This document shows, one piece after another, positions 42,311 through 58,212 of a DNA stretch of 64,000 nucleotides. This DNA comes from Bog-473 sp963817735 (GTDB lineage: Bacteria; Actinomycetota; Acidimicrobiia; Acidimicrobiales; RAAP-2). Each line of letters opens with the position of its first letter. Position 1 is the stretch's first letter. The stretch spans positions 310,001 to 374,000 of the forward strand of contig CAWFPP010000003.1 in assembly GCA_963817735.1 (NCBI GenBank), in the 5' to 3' direction. The translations under genes were made by a program, and so were the position numbers. A model generated the notes under the pieces. That model saw nothing but the letters and a program-made list of their open reading frames with translations. It did no database searches and was not told where the DNA came from.

Positions 42311-43287
42311 TAGAAGTAGCCCTCCCGCTTGCGGTCCTCCATGCCGGCCTCCGAGATGCGGTCGTCGGCCCGGGTGGCACCGCGCTCGGTCAACCGGGTG
42401 CCCGCCACCTCCGCCAGCACGAGGTCGATGGTCTCGGCCATCGACTCGACGCACCCCGTGCAGTCTGCGTCGCCGACCGTCCGGAAGCGCACCATGGCCT
42501 CGAAGACGGGGTCGCCCTCCCCGGGGGCCAGGTGCTGGCTGACCGCCATGAGCATGCCATCGCGCTGGAAGACCTGGCGGTGGTGGGCGTAGTAGATCGG
42601 CGGGACGTCGATCCGCTCGTCCCGGATGTAGTGCCACACGTCGTGCTCGGTCCAGTTGGACAGGGGGAAGACGCGGATGTGCTCGCCCTTGTTGTGGCGG
42701 GCGTTGTAGATGTTCCACAGCTCGGGGCGCTGGTTCTTCGGGTCCCACTGGCCGAACTCGTCGCGGAAGCTGAAGATGCGCTCCTTGGCCCGCGCCTTCT
42801 CCTCGTCCCGGCGGGCTCCGCCGAAGACGGCGTCGTGGCGGCCCTCGGCGATGGCCCGCAGCAGGGTCGGCGTCTGCAGCCGGTTGCGCGTGGAACCCGG
42901 CGCGGTGTCCTCGACGGTCCGGCCGGCGTCGATGTCGTCCTGCACCTTCGCCACATCCAGTCGGACCCCGAGCGCGGCGACGTGGCGATCCCGGAACTCG
43001 AGCACCTCGTCGAAGTTGCGCCCGGTGTCCACATGCAGGACGGGGAAGGGCACCGGCCCCGGCCAGAAGGCCTTCTTGGCCAGGTGGAGCATGACGATGG
43101 AGTCCTTGCCGCCCGAGAAGAGCAGGACGGGGCGCTCGAACTCGGCCGCCACCTCCCGGAAGACGTGGATGGACTGGGCCTCGAGGGCCCGGATGTCGGA
43201 CAGGCGGTAGTGGCCCGTGCCGGCCGGCGCGGCGTCGTCGGGCACGCCAGAGTCAGCCACCATGCGCGGCCTCGCCATCCCACTCAC
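42310..43287 (-). CDS. cysD: Sulfate adenylyltransferase subunit 2
   Basis: 325 aa ATP-pyrophosphatase-fold subunit: VLLFSGGKDSIVMLHLAKKA (PP-loop), HVDTGRNFDEVLEFRD, GGARRDEEKARAKERIFSFR and the C-terminal REGYF. It makes APS from sulfate and ATP. The GTG at 43287 follows AAGGGG closely; an ATG at 43278 is nearly as good. It lies only 33 bp after rpoC on the same strand, with no evident terminator between. Confidence 0.95.
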   Translation of the reverse strand: MSGMARPRMVADSGVPDDAAPAGTGHYRLSDIRALEAQSIHVFREVAAEFERPVLLFSGGKDSIVMLHLAKKAFWPGPVPFPVLHVDTGRNFDEVLEFRDRHVAALGVRLDVAKVQDDIDAGRTVEDTAPGSTRNRLQTPTLLRAIAEGRHDAVFGGARRDEEKARAKERIFSFRDEFGQWDPKNQRPELWNIYNARHNKGEHIRVFPLSNWTEHDVWHYIRDERIDVPPIYYAHHRQVFQRDGMLMAVSQHLAPGEGDPVFEAMVRFRTVGDADCTGCVESMAETIDLVLAEVAGTRLTERGATRADDRISEAGMEDRKREGYF

Positions 43288-43320
43288 CCCCTTCGTGATC
43301 CTCCGCCAACGGGGAGAAGT

Positions 43321-50993
<7,673 letters not shown>

Positions 50994-51165
50994 CGGTCAA
51001 CTCCTCCCAGGTGAAAAGCGGCGGGTGAGGGCGGTACTGCGGATGCGGGTCGGGACGGACGAGGGCGGGGACGACGGGACGGGACGGTGGATCAGGGCTG
51101 CGCGGGCGCGCGTCGACACCGCGGAATTACGGAATCGAAGACAGGGAGACGCACGGCAACCGTGC

Positions 51166-51194
51166 ATCTTATCGTGGGGCGTGCCTGGATACAA
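51166..51194 (-). promoter_or_regulatory. rpoB promoter P2
   Basis: TTGTAT (51189-51194), 17-bp spacer, TAAGAT (51166-51171) on the minus strand; good matches in AT-poor surroundings. Confidence 0.7.
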
Positions 51195-51241
51195 CCCCCT
51201 TGGCCCTGATCGGCCGACGGGCGCTGCCCGGGGTCCACGAC

Positions 51242-51270
51242 AGGGTAAAGGTGCCCTCCCCCGCAGTCAA
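51242..51270 (-). promoter_or_regulatory. rpoB promoter P1
   Basis: TTGACT (51265-51270), 17-bp spacer, TACCCT (51242-51247) on the minus strand; the -35 is nearly consensus. Confidence 0.7.
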
Positions 51271-51327
51271 GGATCCTGGTCGGAAGGCCAGGTCAGGACG
51301 GGTGTCCTGCCCGGCCCCCGACCCGGA

Positions 51328-51720
51328 CTACTTGATCTCGACCGTGGCGCCGGCGCCCTCGAGGGCCGCCTTCGCCTTGTCGGCGTCCTCCTTGTTGGCC
51401 TTCTCCAGGACCGGCTTGGGGGCCGCCTCGACCAGGTCCTTGGCCTCCTTGAGGCCCAGGCTGGTGAGCGCACGCACCTCCTTGATGACCTGGATCTTCT
51501 TGTCACCGGCGTCGGTCAGGATGACGTCGAAGTCCGACTTCTCCTCCTCGCCACCGCCGGCATCGCCGGCGGCCGCAGGGGCGGCCGCCGCGGCCGCGGC
51601 CACGGGGGCGGCCGCGGTCACGCCGAAGCGCTCCTCGAAGTCCTTCAACAACTCGCTCAACTGGATCACCGAGAGGTCGGCGATCCCGTCGAGGATCTCT
51701 TCTTTGGTCAGGGTTGCCAT
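51328..51720 (-). CDS. rplL: 50S ribosomal protein L7/L12
   Basis: 130 aa: the N-terminal dimerisation part (LTKEEILDGIADLSVIQLSE), an Ala-rich hinge, and the factor-binding domain (EKSDFDVILTDAGDKKIQVI, LTSLGLKEAKDLVEAAPK). It forms the stalk that recruits translation GTPases. Confidence 0.97.
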   Translation of the reverse strand: MATLTKEEILDGIADLSVIQLSELLKDFEERFGVTAAAPVAAAAAAAPAAAGDAGGGEEEKSDFDVILTDAGDKKIQVIKEVRALTSLGLKEAKDLVEAAPKPVLEKANKEDADKAKAALEGAGATVEIK

Positions 51721-51759
51721 CTGCCTGGCCTTCCTTTCTTTGCTTCGGTCTTTGGTTAG

Positions 51760-52473
51760 TTACTCGGACGCTTCTTCGGCGGGGGCCGCCGCCTCTGGCT
51801 CCGCCGGAGCCTCTCCGGCGGACTCCACCGGCTCGGGCGCGGCAGCCACCTCGGCGGGCGCAGCCTCGGCGTCAGCGGTCTCGGCGGTCTCGGCGGTCTC
51901 GGCGGTCTCGGCGGCCTCGGCGGCGGGCAGGGTCTCCCCGCCGGCCTGCCGCTGCTCGATCAGCGCCGAGATCCCGTAGGCCATGTTCCGGGGCAGGGCC
52001 TGCAGGAGGCCGGCCATCTGCTGCATGGGCGCCGCCAGGGCACCGGCCAGGCGGGCCAACAGGATCTCGCGGGGCGGCAGGTCGGCCAGCGCGGCCAGGT
52101 CGCCCGCGGAGAGGAGCGACCCGTCGGCCAGCCCGCCCTTAATCACCAGGAGCGGGTTGTTGCGGGAGAAGTCCCGCAGGGCCTTGGCCACGGCGCTGAT
52201 GTCGCCCTGCACGAAGGTCAGTGCGCTCGGGCCGCTCAGGTACTCCGACAGTGACTGGTACTCGCCGCCGTCGATGGCCCGCCGGACCAGCGTGTTCTTG
52301 AAGATGCGGTAGTCGCCGCCGGCGGCGGCCAGCGCGCTCCTCAGCTCGGCCAGCTCGGATGTCGTGAGGCCCCGGTACTCGCTGACGATGGAGGCGGACG
52401 CCGCGCTGACGCGCGTCTTGACCTCGTCGACGACCTCGACCTTGTGTGCCATCTGTGCGTTCTGCGTCGCCAT
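51760..52473 (-). CDS. rplJ: 50S ribosomal protein L10 with Ala/Glu-rich tail
   Basis: 237 aa. Residues 1 to about 175 are L10, the stalk base that binds L12 dimers (KVEVVDEVKTRVSAASASIV, SEYRGLTTSELAELRSAL, DYRIFKNTLVRRAI). About 60 extra residues follow, with AETAETAETAETAD coded by a 9-bp repeat and a Pro/Ala/Glu end. Normal L10 is 165-180 aa. The ATG at 52473 follows GGAGGACACCG. Confidence 0.95.
   Translation of the reverse strand: MATQNAQMAHKVEVVDEVKTRVSAASASIVSEYRGLTTSELAELRSALAAAGGDYRIFKNTLVRRAIDGGEYQSLSEYLSGPSALTFVQGDISAVAKALRDFSRNNPLLVIKGGLADGSLLSAGDLAALADLPPREILLARLAGALAAPMQQMAGLLQALPRNMAYGISALIEQRQAGGETLPAAEAAETAETAETAETADAEAAPAEVAAAPEPVESAGEAPAEPEAAAPAEEASE
51877..51921 (-). repeat. 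Nine-base tandem repeat in rplJ tail
   Basis: Four perfect copies of ggtctcggc and one with a single mismatch (plus strand), in frame with rplJ. They code for Ala-Glu-Thr units. Confidence 0.85.
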
Positions 52474-52727
52474 CGGTGTCCTCCACCGGGCTCCATGGCC
52501 CGGAAGCGGGCCAGAGTCTCCGGCGTGCGACGGCACGGGCAGCCGGATCGCTCCGGCGTGCTTCGTTGTCGCCTCGTCAGGCCGGCCCATCGGGCCGCTT
52601 CGGCACCCTGGGGTGCACCGGAGGTCTCTGGCGTATCGGATTCAGTGCTCCGTCCGCCCCTGGGGGCGGCGAGCTGTGCGGGAAACAGTAGTACGGCGGT
52701 CGGAGCCCTTCCGACCGGGCTGCGGGC
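52474..52727 (-). promoter_or_regulatory. Probable L10 leader (rplJ 5' region)
   Basis: A 254-bp non-coding stretch between rplA and rplJ, rich in potential stems such as CGCCGCCCCCAGGGGCGG and CCGGTGCACCCCAGGGTGCC (minus strand). In many bacteria this place holds the L10-binding leader that controls rplJL. I assign it by position and general structure and did not match a specific covariance model. Confidence 0.4.
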
Positions 52728-53450
52728 TCAGGCCGAGACGGCCAGCTCCTCTTCGGTGTAGCGGGCCTTGACCGGGTCGATGCGGACCCCGGGGCTCATC
52801 GTCGTCGAGACGGTCACCGACAGGAAGTAGCGACCCTTGGCCGAGGGCGGCTTCGCCCGCTGCAGCTCGTCGATGACGGCGCGGATGTTGGTCACGAGCT
52901 GGTCGGCTGTAAAGGACGCCTTGCCCACACGGATGTGGACGTTGCCCACCTTGTCTGTGCGGTACTCGACGCGGCCACCCTTGAACTCGGCCACGGCCTT
53001 GCCGACGTCCGTCGTCACCGTCCCGGTCTTGGGGTTGGGCATGAGGCCCCGGGGGCCGAGCACGCGGCCGAGCGTCCCGACCTGGCCCATCAGGTCCGGC
53101 GTGGCGATGGCCACGTCGAAGTCGAGAAAGCCACCGTTGATCTTGGCCACCAGGTCGTCGGCGCCCACCTCGTCGGCACCGGCGGCGCGGGCCTCAGCGG
53201 CGGCTTCACCGGCGGCGAACACCGCCACCCGCTCGGTGCGCCCCGTCCCGGCGGGCAGCGACAGCGTGCCGCGGACGATCTGGTCCGCCTTGCGGGGGTC
53301 GACCCCGAGGCGGACGGCGAGCTCGACCGTCTCGTCGAACTTGGCACTGGCCAACGACTTGACCAGGTCGACGCCCTCGGCCAGGCCGTGCATCTCCTCC
53401 CGGTCCGCCTTGGCCAGGCTCTCGTTGTACTTCTTGCCGTGCTGGGTCAT
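52728..53450 (-). CDS. rplA: 50S ribosomal protein L1
   Basis: 240 aa: GKKYNESLAKADREEMHGLA at the start, the rRNA-binding GPRGLMPNPKTGTVT and the C-terminal KPPSAKGRYFLSVTVSTTM. L1 forms the mobile stalk at the E site and represses its own operon in several bacteria. 19 bp after rplK. Confidence 0.96.
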   Translation of the reverse strand: MTQHGKKYNESLAKADREEMHGLAEGVDLVKSLASAKFDETVELAVRLGVDPRKADQIVRGTLSLPAGTGRTERVAVFAAGEAAAEARAAGADEVGADDLVAKINGGFLDFDVAIATPDLMGQVGTLGRVLGPRGLMPNPKTGTVTTDVGKAVAEFKGGRVEYRTDKVGNVHIRVGKASFTADQLVTNIRAVIDELQRAKPPSAKGRYFLSVTVSTTMSPGVRIDPVKARYTEEELAVSA

Positions 53451-53469
53451 CGTCTCTCCTCGTCCTGCC

Positions 53470-53901
53470 CTAACCGGCGACCTTGATGCCCATGGAGCGC
53501 GCCGTGCCGGCGACCTGCTTCTTGGCCGCCTCGAGGTCCGCCGTGTTGAGGTCGGCGAGCTTGGTCGTGGCGATCTCGGCCAGCTGGGCGTCGGTGATCG
53601 TCCCCACCTGCTCGCGGCCGGCCGTCGCCGCCCCCTTGGCGAGACCCGCCGCCTGGCGGAGCAGGACGGGGGTGGGCGAGGTCTTCAGCACGAAGCTGAA
53701 GCTGCGGTCCTCGTAGATGGTGATGTCGACGGGGATCACCTGACCCCGCATGCTCTCGGTGGCCTGGTTGTACTGCTTGCAGAACTCCATGGTCTGCACG
53801 CCATGTGGCCCCAGCGCGGTGCCGACGGGCGGCGCCGGCGTCGCCGAGCCGGCCTCGAGCTGGATCTTCACCACGGCGAGCACCTTCTTCTTCGGTGGCA
53901 T
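53470..53901 (-). CDS. rplK: 50S ribosomal protein L11
   Basis: 143 aa: KIQLEAGSATPAPPVGTALG, the thiostrepton-binding-region proline helix, and KTSPTPVLLRQAAGLAKGA. L11 forms the GTPase-associated centre with 23S rRNA and is needed for RelA activation. ATG at 53901; 46 bp after nusG. Confidence 0.96.
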   Translation of the reverse strand: MPPKKKVLAVVKIQLEAGSATPAPPVGTALGPHGVQTMEFCKQYNQATESMRGQVIPVDITIYEDRSFSFVLKTSPTPVLLRQAAGLAKGAATAGREQVGTITDAQLAEIATTKLADLNTADLEAAKKQVAGTARSMGIKVAG

Positions 53902-53947
53902 CGTCTTGTTCTCCTTCTTCGTCCCTACGTCTCTTGTGCCCAGGCGC

Positions 53948-54856
53948 CTAGAGCTTGGCGACTTGGCTGAATTCCAGTTCGACCGGCGTCTCCCGGCCGA
54001 AAATGTTGACCAGCACCTTGAGCTTGAGCTGGTCCTCGTTGATCTCCGAGATCTGCCCCGAGAAGTCGGCGAAGGGGCCTTCCTTGACCCTGACCGTCTC
54101 GTTGACCTCGTACTCCAGGCGGGCCCGCGTGCGCTTGGGCGCACCACCGGGGCCACCCTCGACCTTCACCTGAAGGATGTTCTCGACCTCGCGCCGCGAC
54201 AGCGGCGTCGGCTTGGTCCCGGGGCCCACGAAGCCCGTGACGCCCGGGGTGTTGCGGATGGCGCCCCACGTGTCGTCGTCGAGGTCGCAGCGCACGAGCA
54301 GGTAGCCCGGGAACACCTTCTTCTGGACGGTGACCTTCTTGCCGCCCTTGAACTCGTCCACGTCCTCCATGGGGATGACGACCTCGAAGACCCTGTCCTC
54401 GATGCCGCGGGAGGCGACGACGTTGCCCATGTTCGAGCGCACCTTGTTCTCGTACCCCGAGTAGGTGTGCACGACGTACCAGCGGCCCGGCCGGTCGTAC
54501 GGGCTCTCGACCGGGAGGGGCTCCTCGTCCTCTTCGTCCTTGACCCAGCCGCCCAGCTCGCCCTCTTCCTCGACGGCGTCCTGGCCGTCGGTGGCGTCGA
54601 GCACCAGATCGGGCTCGCCGGCGGGGGACTCCTGGAGGATCTCCGCGGCGATCTCCTCGGCGACTTCCTCCTCCACTTCGTCCTCGATCGCCTCGATCAC
54701 TGCTTCCTCCACAATCTCTTCCACGATCTCCTCGACCAGCGCCGCGTCGACCTCTGCCGCGGTGTCCGGGCTCACAGCCGCCTCCTCGGGGGCCGTGTCG
54801 ACCTCGCTGTCGGTCACTGATTCCTCTGCTTCTGCTGGATGCGTCATATCGGTCAT
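53948..54856 (-). CDS. nusG: Transcription termination/antitermination factor NusG with acidic N-terminal extension
   Basis: 302 aa. The NGN domain begins at about residue 125 (RWYVVHTYSGYENKVRSNMG, KVFPGYLLVRCDLDDDTWGA) and the KOW domain closes the protein (VRVKEGPFADFSGQISEINE). NusG binds RNA polymerase and couples it to Rho and the ribosome. The first ~124 residues are extremely acidic and repetitive (VEEIVEEIVEEAVIEAIEDE) and would form a charged helix. Actinobacterial NusG often has some extension; this one is long. 6 bp after secE. Confidence 0.95.
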   Translation of the reverse strand: MTDMTHPAEAEESVTDSEVDTAPEEAAVSPDTAAEVDAALVEEIVEEIVEEAVIEAIEDEVEEEVAEEIAAEILQESPAGEPDLVLDATDGQDAVEEEGELGGWVKDEEDEEPLPVESPYDRPGRWYVVHTYSGYENKVRSNMGNVVASRGIEDRVFEVVIPMEDVDEFKGGKKVTVQKKVFPGYLLVRCDLDDDTWGAIRNTPGVTGFVGPGTKPTPLSRREVENILQVKVEGGPGGAPKRTRARLEYEVNETVRVKEGPFADFSGQISEINEDQLKLKVLVNIFGRETPVELEFSQVAKL

Positions 54857-54862
54857 GTCGCC

Positions 54863-55186
54863 CTACTTGGTGAAGAGATCCGTGATCAGCTTCCCGAAGG
54901 CGAGGTTCAACACGAAGATCAAGCTGATCATGATGATCAGCGTCGTCAAGACGACCGATGTGTAGTTGATGAGCTCGGAGCGCGACGGCCATGCCACCTG
55001 ACGCATCTCGTCACGCACCTCGCGGACGAACTGCACCGGTGTCGTGCGCTTGCGGCCCTGTTGCCGACTGCGCGGCTGACGAGTCCCACCCGAGTTGGCG
55101 CCCGCGGGGGGTTTGCGGGTTGCCGGAGACCCATCGGCCTCCATCTGCCCTTGGCGCTGCATCAAGCGCTTCGTCTCGCGGTTCAC
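54863..55186 (-). CDS. secE: Protein translocase subunit SecE
   Basis: 107 aa: a basic, disordered-looking N-terminal half and then the SecE core FVREVRDEMRQVAWPSRSEL with one transmembrane helix (VVLTTLIIMISLIFVLNLAF). It clamps SecY. In the conserved order secE-nusG-rplK. Confidence 0.95.
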   Translation of the reverse strand: MNRETKRLMQRQGQMEADGSPATRKPPAGANSGGTRQPRSRQQGRKRTTPVQFVREVRDEMRQVAWPSRSELINYTSVVLTTLIIMISLIFVLNLAFGKLITDLFTK

Positions 55187-55231
55187 GACTCTTGCCTCAC
55201 ATACTTCATTGTCGGGTGGCTACGTCCGGGG

Positions 55232-55304
55232 CAGGGCAGGAGGGACTCGAACCCCCAACCGCCGGTTTTGGAGACCGGTGCTCTACCAGTTGAGCTACTG
55301 CCCT
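55232..55304 (-). tRNA. trnW: tRNA-Trp (anticodon CCA)
   Basis: The minus strand folds into a standard cloverleaf. The acceptor AGGGCAG pairs with CTGCCCT, the D arm is GCTCAACTGGTAGAGC, the anticodon loop CTCCAAA sits on a CCGGT/ACCGG stem, and the T arm has GGTTCGAGTCC. It lies between rpmG and secE, 45 bp before secE. Confidence 0.97.
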
Positions 55305-55398
55305 CGGTGGGGTGCTTTCGGTTGCCCTCAAGCAGGTGGTTCTTCCCCCTGACCTGGGGAACGGCCTGCCAGAGTAGCACCGGCAGCCTCCGGCTGGC

Positions 55399-55563
55399 TC
55401 AGCGGGTCTCCTTGTGCAGGGTGTGCTGGCGGTCCCAGCGGCAGAACTTCTTCATCTCGATCCGCTCGCGGTCGTTCAGCTTGTTCTTGGTGGTGATGTA
55501 GTTCCGCCGCTTACACACCTCGCAGGCCAGCGTGACCTGGACCCTCTTCTCGTTCTTCGCCAT
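55399..55563 (-). CDS. rpmG: 50S ribosomal protein L33
   Basis: 54 aa: MAKNEKRVQVTLACEVCKRR, NYITTKNKLNDRERIEMKKF, then CRWDRQHTLHKETR. The first CxxC of the zinc site is present, but the second reads CRWD, so the fourth ligand is Asp instead of Cys. Zinc binding may be altered or lost. It is placed between tRNA-Met and tRNA-Trp upstream of secE, as in other actinobacteria. Confidence 0.94.
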   Translation of the reverse strand: MAKNEKRVQVTLACEVCKRRNYITTKNKLNDRERIEMKKFCRWDRQHTLHKETR

Positions 55564-55612
55564 CTGGTGATCCTTCCTGCTGGCTGCCCGGGGCGACCTG
55601 ACCCGGACCTGG

Positions 55613-55686
55613 TAGCGGCGGCGGGACTCGAACCCGCGACAACACGATTATGAGCCGTGTGCTCTGACCAACTGAGCTACGCCGCC
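55613..55686 (-). tRNA. trnM: tRNA-Met (anticodon CAU, elongator type)
   Basis: The acceptor GGCGGCG pairs with CGCCGCT (G-U at the end), the anticodon loop is CTCATAA, and the T loop TTCGAGT is normal. The anticodon stem lacks the three G-C pairs of initiators, and position 1 is paired, so it reads as elongator Met. Confidence 0.95.
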
Positions 55687-55693
55687 AAGGGCG

Positions 55694-55765
55694 AGCCCCC
55701 GGTGGGGATTGAACCCACGACCCCCTCCTTACCATGGAGGTGCTCTGCCACTGAGCTACAGGGGC
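55694..55765 (-). tRNA. trnT: tRNA-Thr (anticodon GGU)
   Basis: The acceptor GCCCCTG pairs with CGGGGGC, the anticodon stem is CCTCC/GGAGG with loop ATGGTAA, and the T arm is GTGGGTTCAATCCCCAC. It is seven bases from tRNA-Met, likely the same transcript, and heads the rpmG-secE-nusG cluster. Confidence 0.96.
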
Positions 55766-55863
55766 GCCGCGGGTACGTTCCGCGAAGGGTCAATGATAGC
55801 CACGGCCCAGGCCGAGCCGCCTCCACGGCCCTGGTTTTCGCACGTCCATATTACCATCGGCCG

Positions 55864-56388
55864 ATGCGGATCCGACTCGCCGAGCTGGCCGACGCCGAGG
55901 CCATCCGCGCCATCTACAACGTGGAGGTGCTCGGGAGCACCAACACCTTCGACATGGTGCCCCGGAGCCCGGCCGAGCAGGAGGCCTGGATCCTCGAGCA
56001 CAGCGGGGTCCACCCCGCCGTCGTCGCCACCGAGCCCCCGCTCCCCGGTGCCCCGGGCCTGGTCGGGGCCAATGGGGAGATCGTGCTCGGCTTCGGTTCC
56101 CTCTCGTCGTTCCGTGAGCGCTCCGGGTATTCGGCCACGGCGGAGAACTCGATCTACGTCGACCGGGCCCAGCGGGGCAAGGGGGTGGGCACGGCACTGC
56201 TGGCCGAGCTTCTCGTCCTGGCCTCCGCCCACGGGTTCCATTCGGTGATCGCCCGGGTCGCCGGCCACAACGAGACGTCCATCGGGCTGCACCGAGCCGC
56301 CGGCTTCGAGCTGGTCGGGGTCGAGCGCGAGGTCGGTCGCAAGCACCGCCAATGGCTCGACGTGGTGGAGCTCCAGCGGCTCCTCTGA
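55864..56388 (+). CDS. GNAT-family N-acetyltransferase (phosphinothricin-acetyltransferase-like)
   Basis: 174 aa. MRIRLAELADAEAIRAIYNV at the start; the acetyl-CoA loop is VDRAQRGKGVGTALLAELLV (R/Q-x-x-G-x-G/A); and NETSIGLHRAAGFELVGVER is typical of the Pat/YncA branch. These enzymes acetylate small amines, amino-acid analogues or similar; the substrate cannot be read from sequence. A TACCAT box lies 6 nt before the ATG, so this is probably leaderless. It diverges from the tRNA-Thr cluster. Confidence 0.85.
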   Translation: MRIRLAELADAEAIRAIYNVEVLGSTNTFDMVPRSPAEQEAWILEHSGVHPAVVATEPPLPGAPGLVGANGEIVLGFGSLSSFRERSGYSATAENSIYVDRAQRGKGVGTALLAELLVLASAHGFHSVIARVAGHNETSIGLHRAAGFELVGVEREVGRKHRQWLDVVELQRLL

Positions 56389-56395
56389 CGGAGGC

Positions 56396-58027
56396 TCAGG
56401 ACTCGAGCGCGGCGCTGGTCGCCGGCAGGGCCGGCAGACGCGAGCGATCGATACGCCACGAAGTCGTCCAGTTGCCGAGCGGCACGATGGCCACGGCCCA
56501 GAGCACCATGACCGCCAAGACCATGCTGGCCGGAGCGGTGTGGACCAGCTCGCTCAACAGGTCGCTCCCGCCCGTGAGGCCGATGAACGGCGCCGCCGCC
56601 GACAGTCCGAGCACGGCGTAGAGCCAGCGCCCGGTCACGACCGGCGCAACGATGATGATGCCCCACGTCAGGTACCAGGGCTGGACGACGGGGCCGAGGA
56701 GGACGAAGGCCATCATGGTGGCGCCCAGCGCGCCGAGCAGGCCGATGCGCTCCCGGTGACGCAGGCAGTAGACGGCGACGGCGGCCGCGCCCACCAGGCC
56801 GATGGCGCGGGTGAGCGTGAGGACGCCACCCAGGCCGACGCCGATGCCCACGAGGTGGGCCGTCCCGCTGATGAGGAGCCCGAAGCCGGTGGCCGGGGCC
56901 ATCCACGAGCGCACGGTGCCCGGTGTGCCCAGGTTGGCGATCCAGCCCCAGCCGAGGCCGGACAAGAAGGACAGGGACCCCATGACGGCCACAGTGACCA
57001 GCCCGGCCCGGACCAGCATGCGGGCACGGCGCCGCAGGTCCGCGAACGGCCCGGCCCAGTCCCACGCGACGTAGATGATGCCGATGGCCGCTGGGACCTT
57101 GATGGAGGCGGCGAGTGCGCACAACACGACGCCCCACACCGGATGGAAGGAGCGGGCCGCCGTCACGCCGGCCAGTAGCAGGCCCACCATGATGGCGTCG
57201 TTGTGGGCGCCCCCGATGAGGGCGAGCAGGGTCAGCGGGTTGAGCACGGCGAGGACGAATGCGGGACCCGGGTCCCGGCCGAACGAACGGGCCAGCTTGG
57301 GGACGCAGTAGGCGATCAGGGCGACGCCGGCCACGGACTGCAGCCGCAGCAGCTCGACGGTCAAGAGCGCGTGGTGGAAGGTGAGCGAGGCCGACCAGCC
57401 GGCCAGCATCAAGAAGAGCGGGCCGTACGGCGCGGGCGTGTTGGCCCACAGTGGGTCCACGCCCGCATTGAACGGTCCCGAGCCCAAGGTGCCCGGACCG
57501 TAGTGGTACGGGTTGATGTGGTGGCTCATCATCTCGCCCTGGGCGGCGTAGGAGAAGACGTCGCGACTGAACAGCGGTGCGACCACCAGCAGCGGCAGGA
57601 TCCACAGCGCCAGCATGTAGGCCAGCGGGCGGATGGGCACGCCACCGCGGGCGCGCAGCGTCTGGAAGAGCCCGTACCAGACCCGGACCAACAGGATCAT
57701 CCCGCCGTAGACGGCGACGACGCCGGGCAGCATGAGGGTGGTCGAGGGCCAGGCGTCCACGCCGAAGAACCACGTGCCGCCCACCGTCTCCAACTTGAAG
57801 GGCGAGCTCGGCAGCGAGGCCCCGACACAGATGGAGATGATGGCGAGGAGCCCGAGGAGCGCGGGCCGGCGGAGGAACGACCAGTCCTCGGGGTCGCCCG
57901 ACTCAGGCTCGACGCGCTCGGTAAGAGTGACGCCTCGGGTCAGGCCGAGACGCATGGCGTCGGCCCGCACGGAAAGGCCGCGGAGGCGCGCGCCGACCCG
58001 GTCCAGAACCGGGGCTGACGTCGACAT
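56396..58027 (-). CDS. mptB: MptB-like polyprenol-phosphate-mannose-dependent mannosyltransferase
   Basis: 543 aa integral membrane glycosyltransferase of the GT-C type with about 12 hydrophobic segments. The first extracytoplasmic loop has the acidic catalytic region APLFSRDVFSYAAQGEMMSH followed by HINPYHYGP. The arrangement resembles MptB of corynebacteria and mycobacteria, which extends the mannan core of lipomannan. The donor is inferred from that family. The ATG at 58027 is used, with a GTG five codons upstream as alternative. It is downstream of tRNA-Tyr on the same strand. Confidence 0.75.
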   Translation of the reverse strand: MSTSAPVLDRVGARLRGLSVRADAMRLGLTRGVTLTERVEPESGDPEDWSFLRRPALLGLLAIISICVGASLPSSPFKLETVGGTWFFGVDAWPSTTLMLPGVVAVYGGMILLVRVWYGLFQTLRARGGVPIRPLAYMLALWILPLLVVAPLFSRDVFSYAAQGEMMSHHINPYHYGPGTLGSGPFNAGVDPLWANTPAPYGPLFLMLAGWSASLTFHHALLTVELLRLQSVAGVALIAYCVPKLARSFGRDPGPAFVLAVLNPLTLLALIGGAHNDAIMVGLLLAGVTAARSFHPVWGVVLCALAASIKVPAAIGIIYVAWDWAGPFADLRRRARMLVRAGLVTVAVMGSLSFLSGLGWGWIANLGTPGTVRSWMAPATGFGLLISGTAHLVGIGVGLGGVLTLTRAIGLVGAAAVAVYCLRHRERIGLLGALGATMMAFVLLGPVVQPWYLTWGIIIVAPVVTGRWLYAVLGLSAAAPFIGLTGGSDLLSELVHTAPASMVLAVMVLWAVAIVPLGNWTTSWRIDRSRLPALPATSAALES

Positions 58028-58068
58028 CGCGCTCTCGTCCACGGGGTATTCGGTCTCGCTTGTCGTCT

Positions 58069-58088
58069 CCGGGCCCCGCGGGGCCCGG
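58069..58088. terminator. Perfect 20-bp GC palindrome between tRNA-Tyr and the MptB-like gene
   Basis: CCGGGCCCCGCGGGGCCCGG is a perfect inverted repeat able to form a very stable stem on either strand. It lies about 125 bp beyond the tRNA-Tyr 3' end. It lacks a U-run, so it may terminate tRNA readthrough, stall polymerase, or be a dimer-protein site. Confidence 0.4.
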
Positions 58089-58212
58089 TTGGGGGAAGGT
58101 GGGCGCACGTCCGGGGAGCGCCTGCCCGCAATCGATCTGAAACAGCATTGTAACGGCCGCCGGCGGGTCACCGGGGGCCGGGCGGCCCCGTGGGAAAACC
58201 GGCGAAAATGCG

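Larger units (their letters stand above)
50994..51327 (-). promoter_or_regulatory. rplL-rpoB intergenic region with tandem promoters
   Basis: A 334-bp stretch with no gene. In transcription order it holds a small hairpin just after rplL (51294-51309, 6-bp stem, no U-run), promoter P1 (51242-51270), promoter P2 (51166-51194), and about 170 nt of C-rich leader. The leader ends in the strong rpoB ribosome binding site. rpoBC can therefore be expressed independently of rplJL. Confidence 0.7.
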
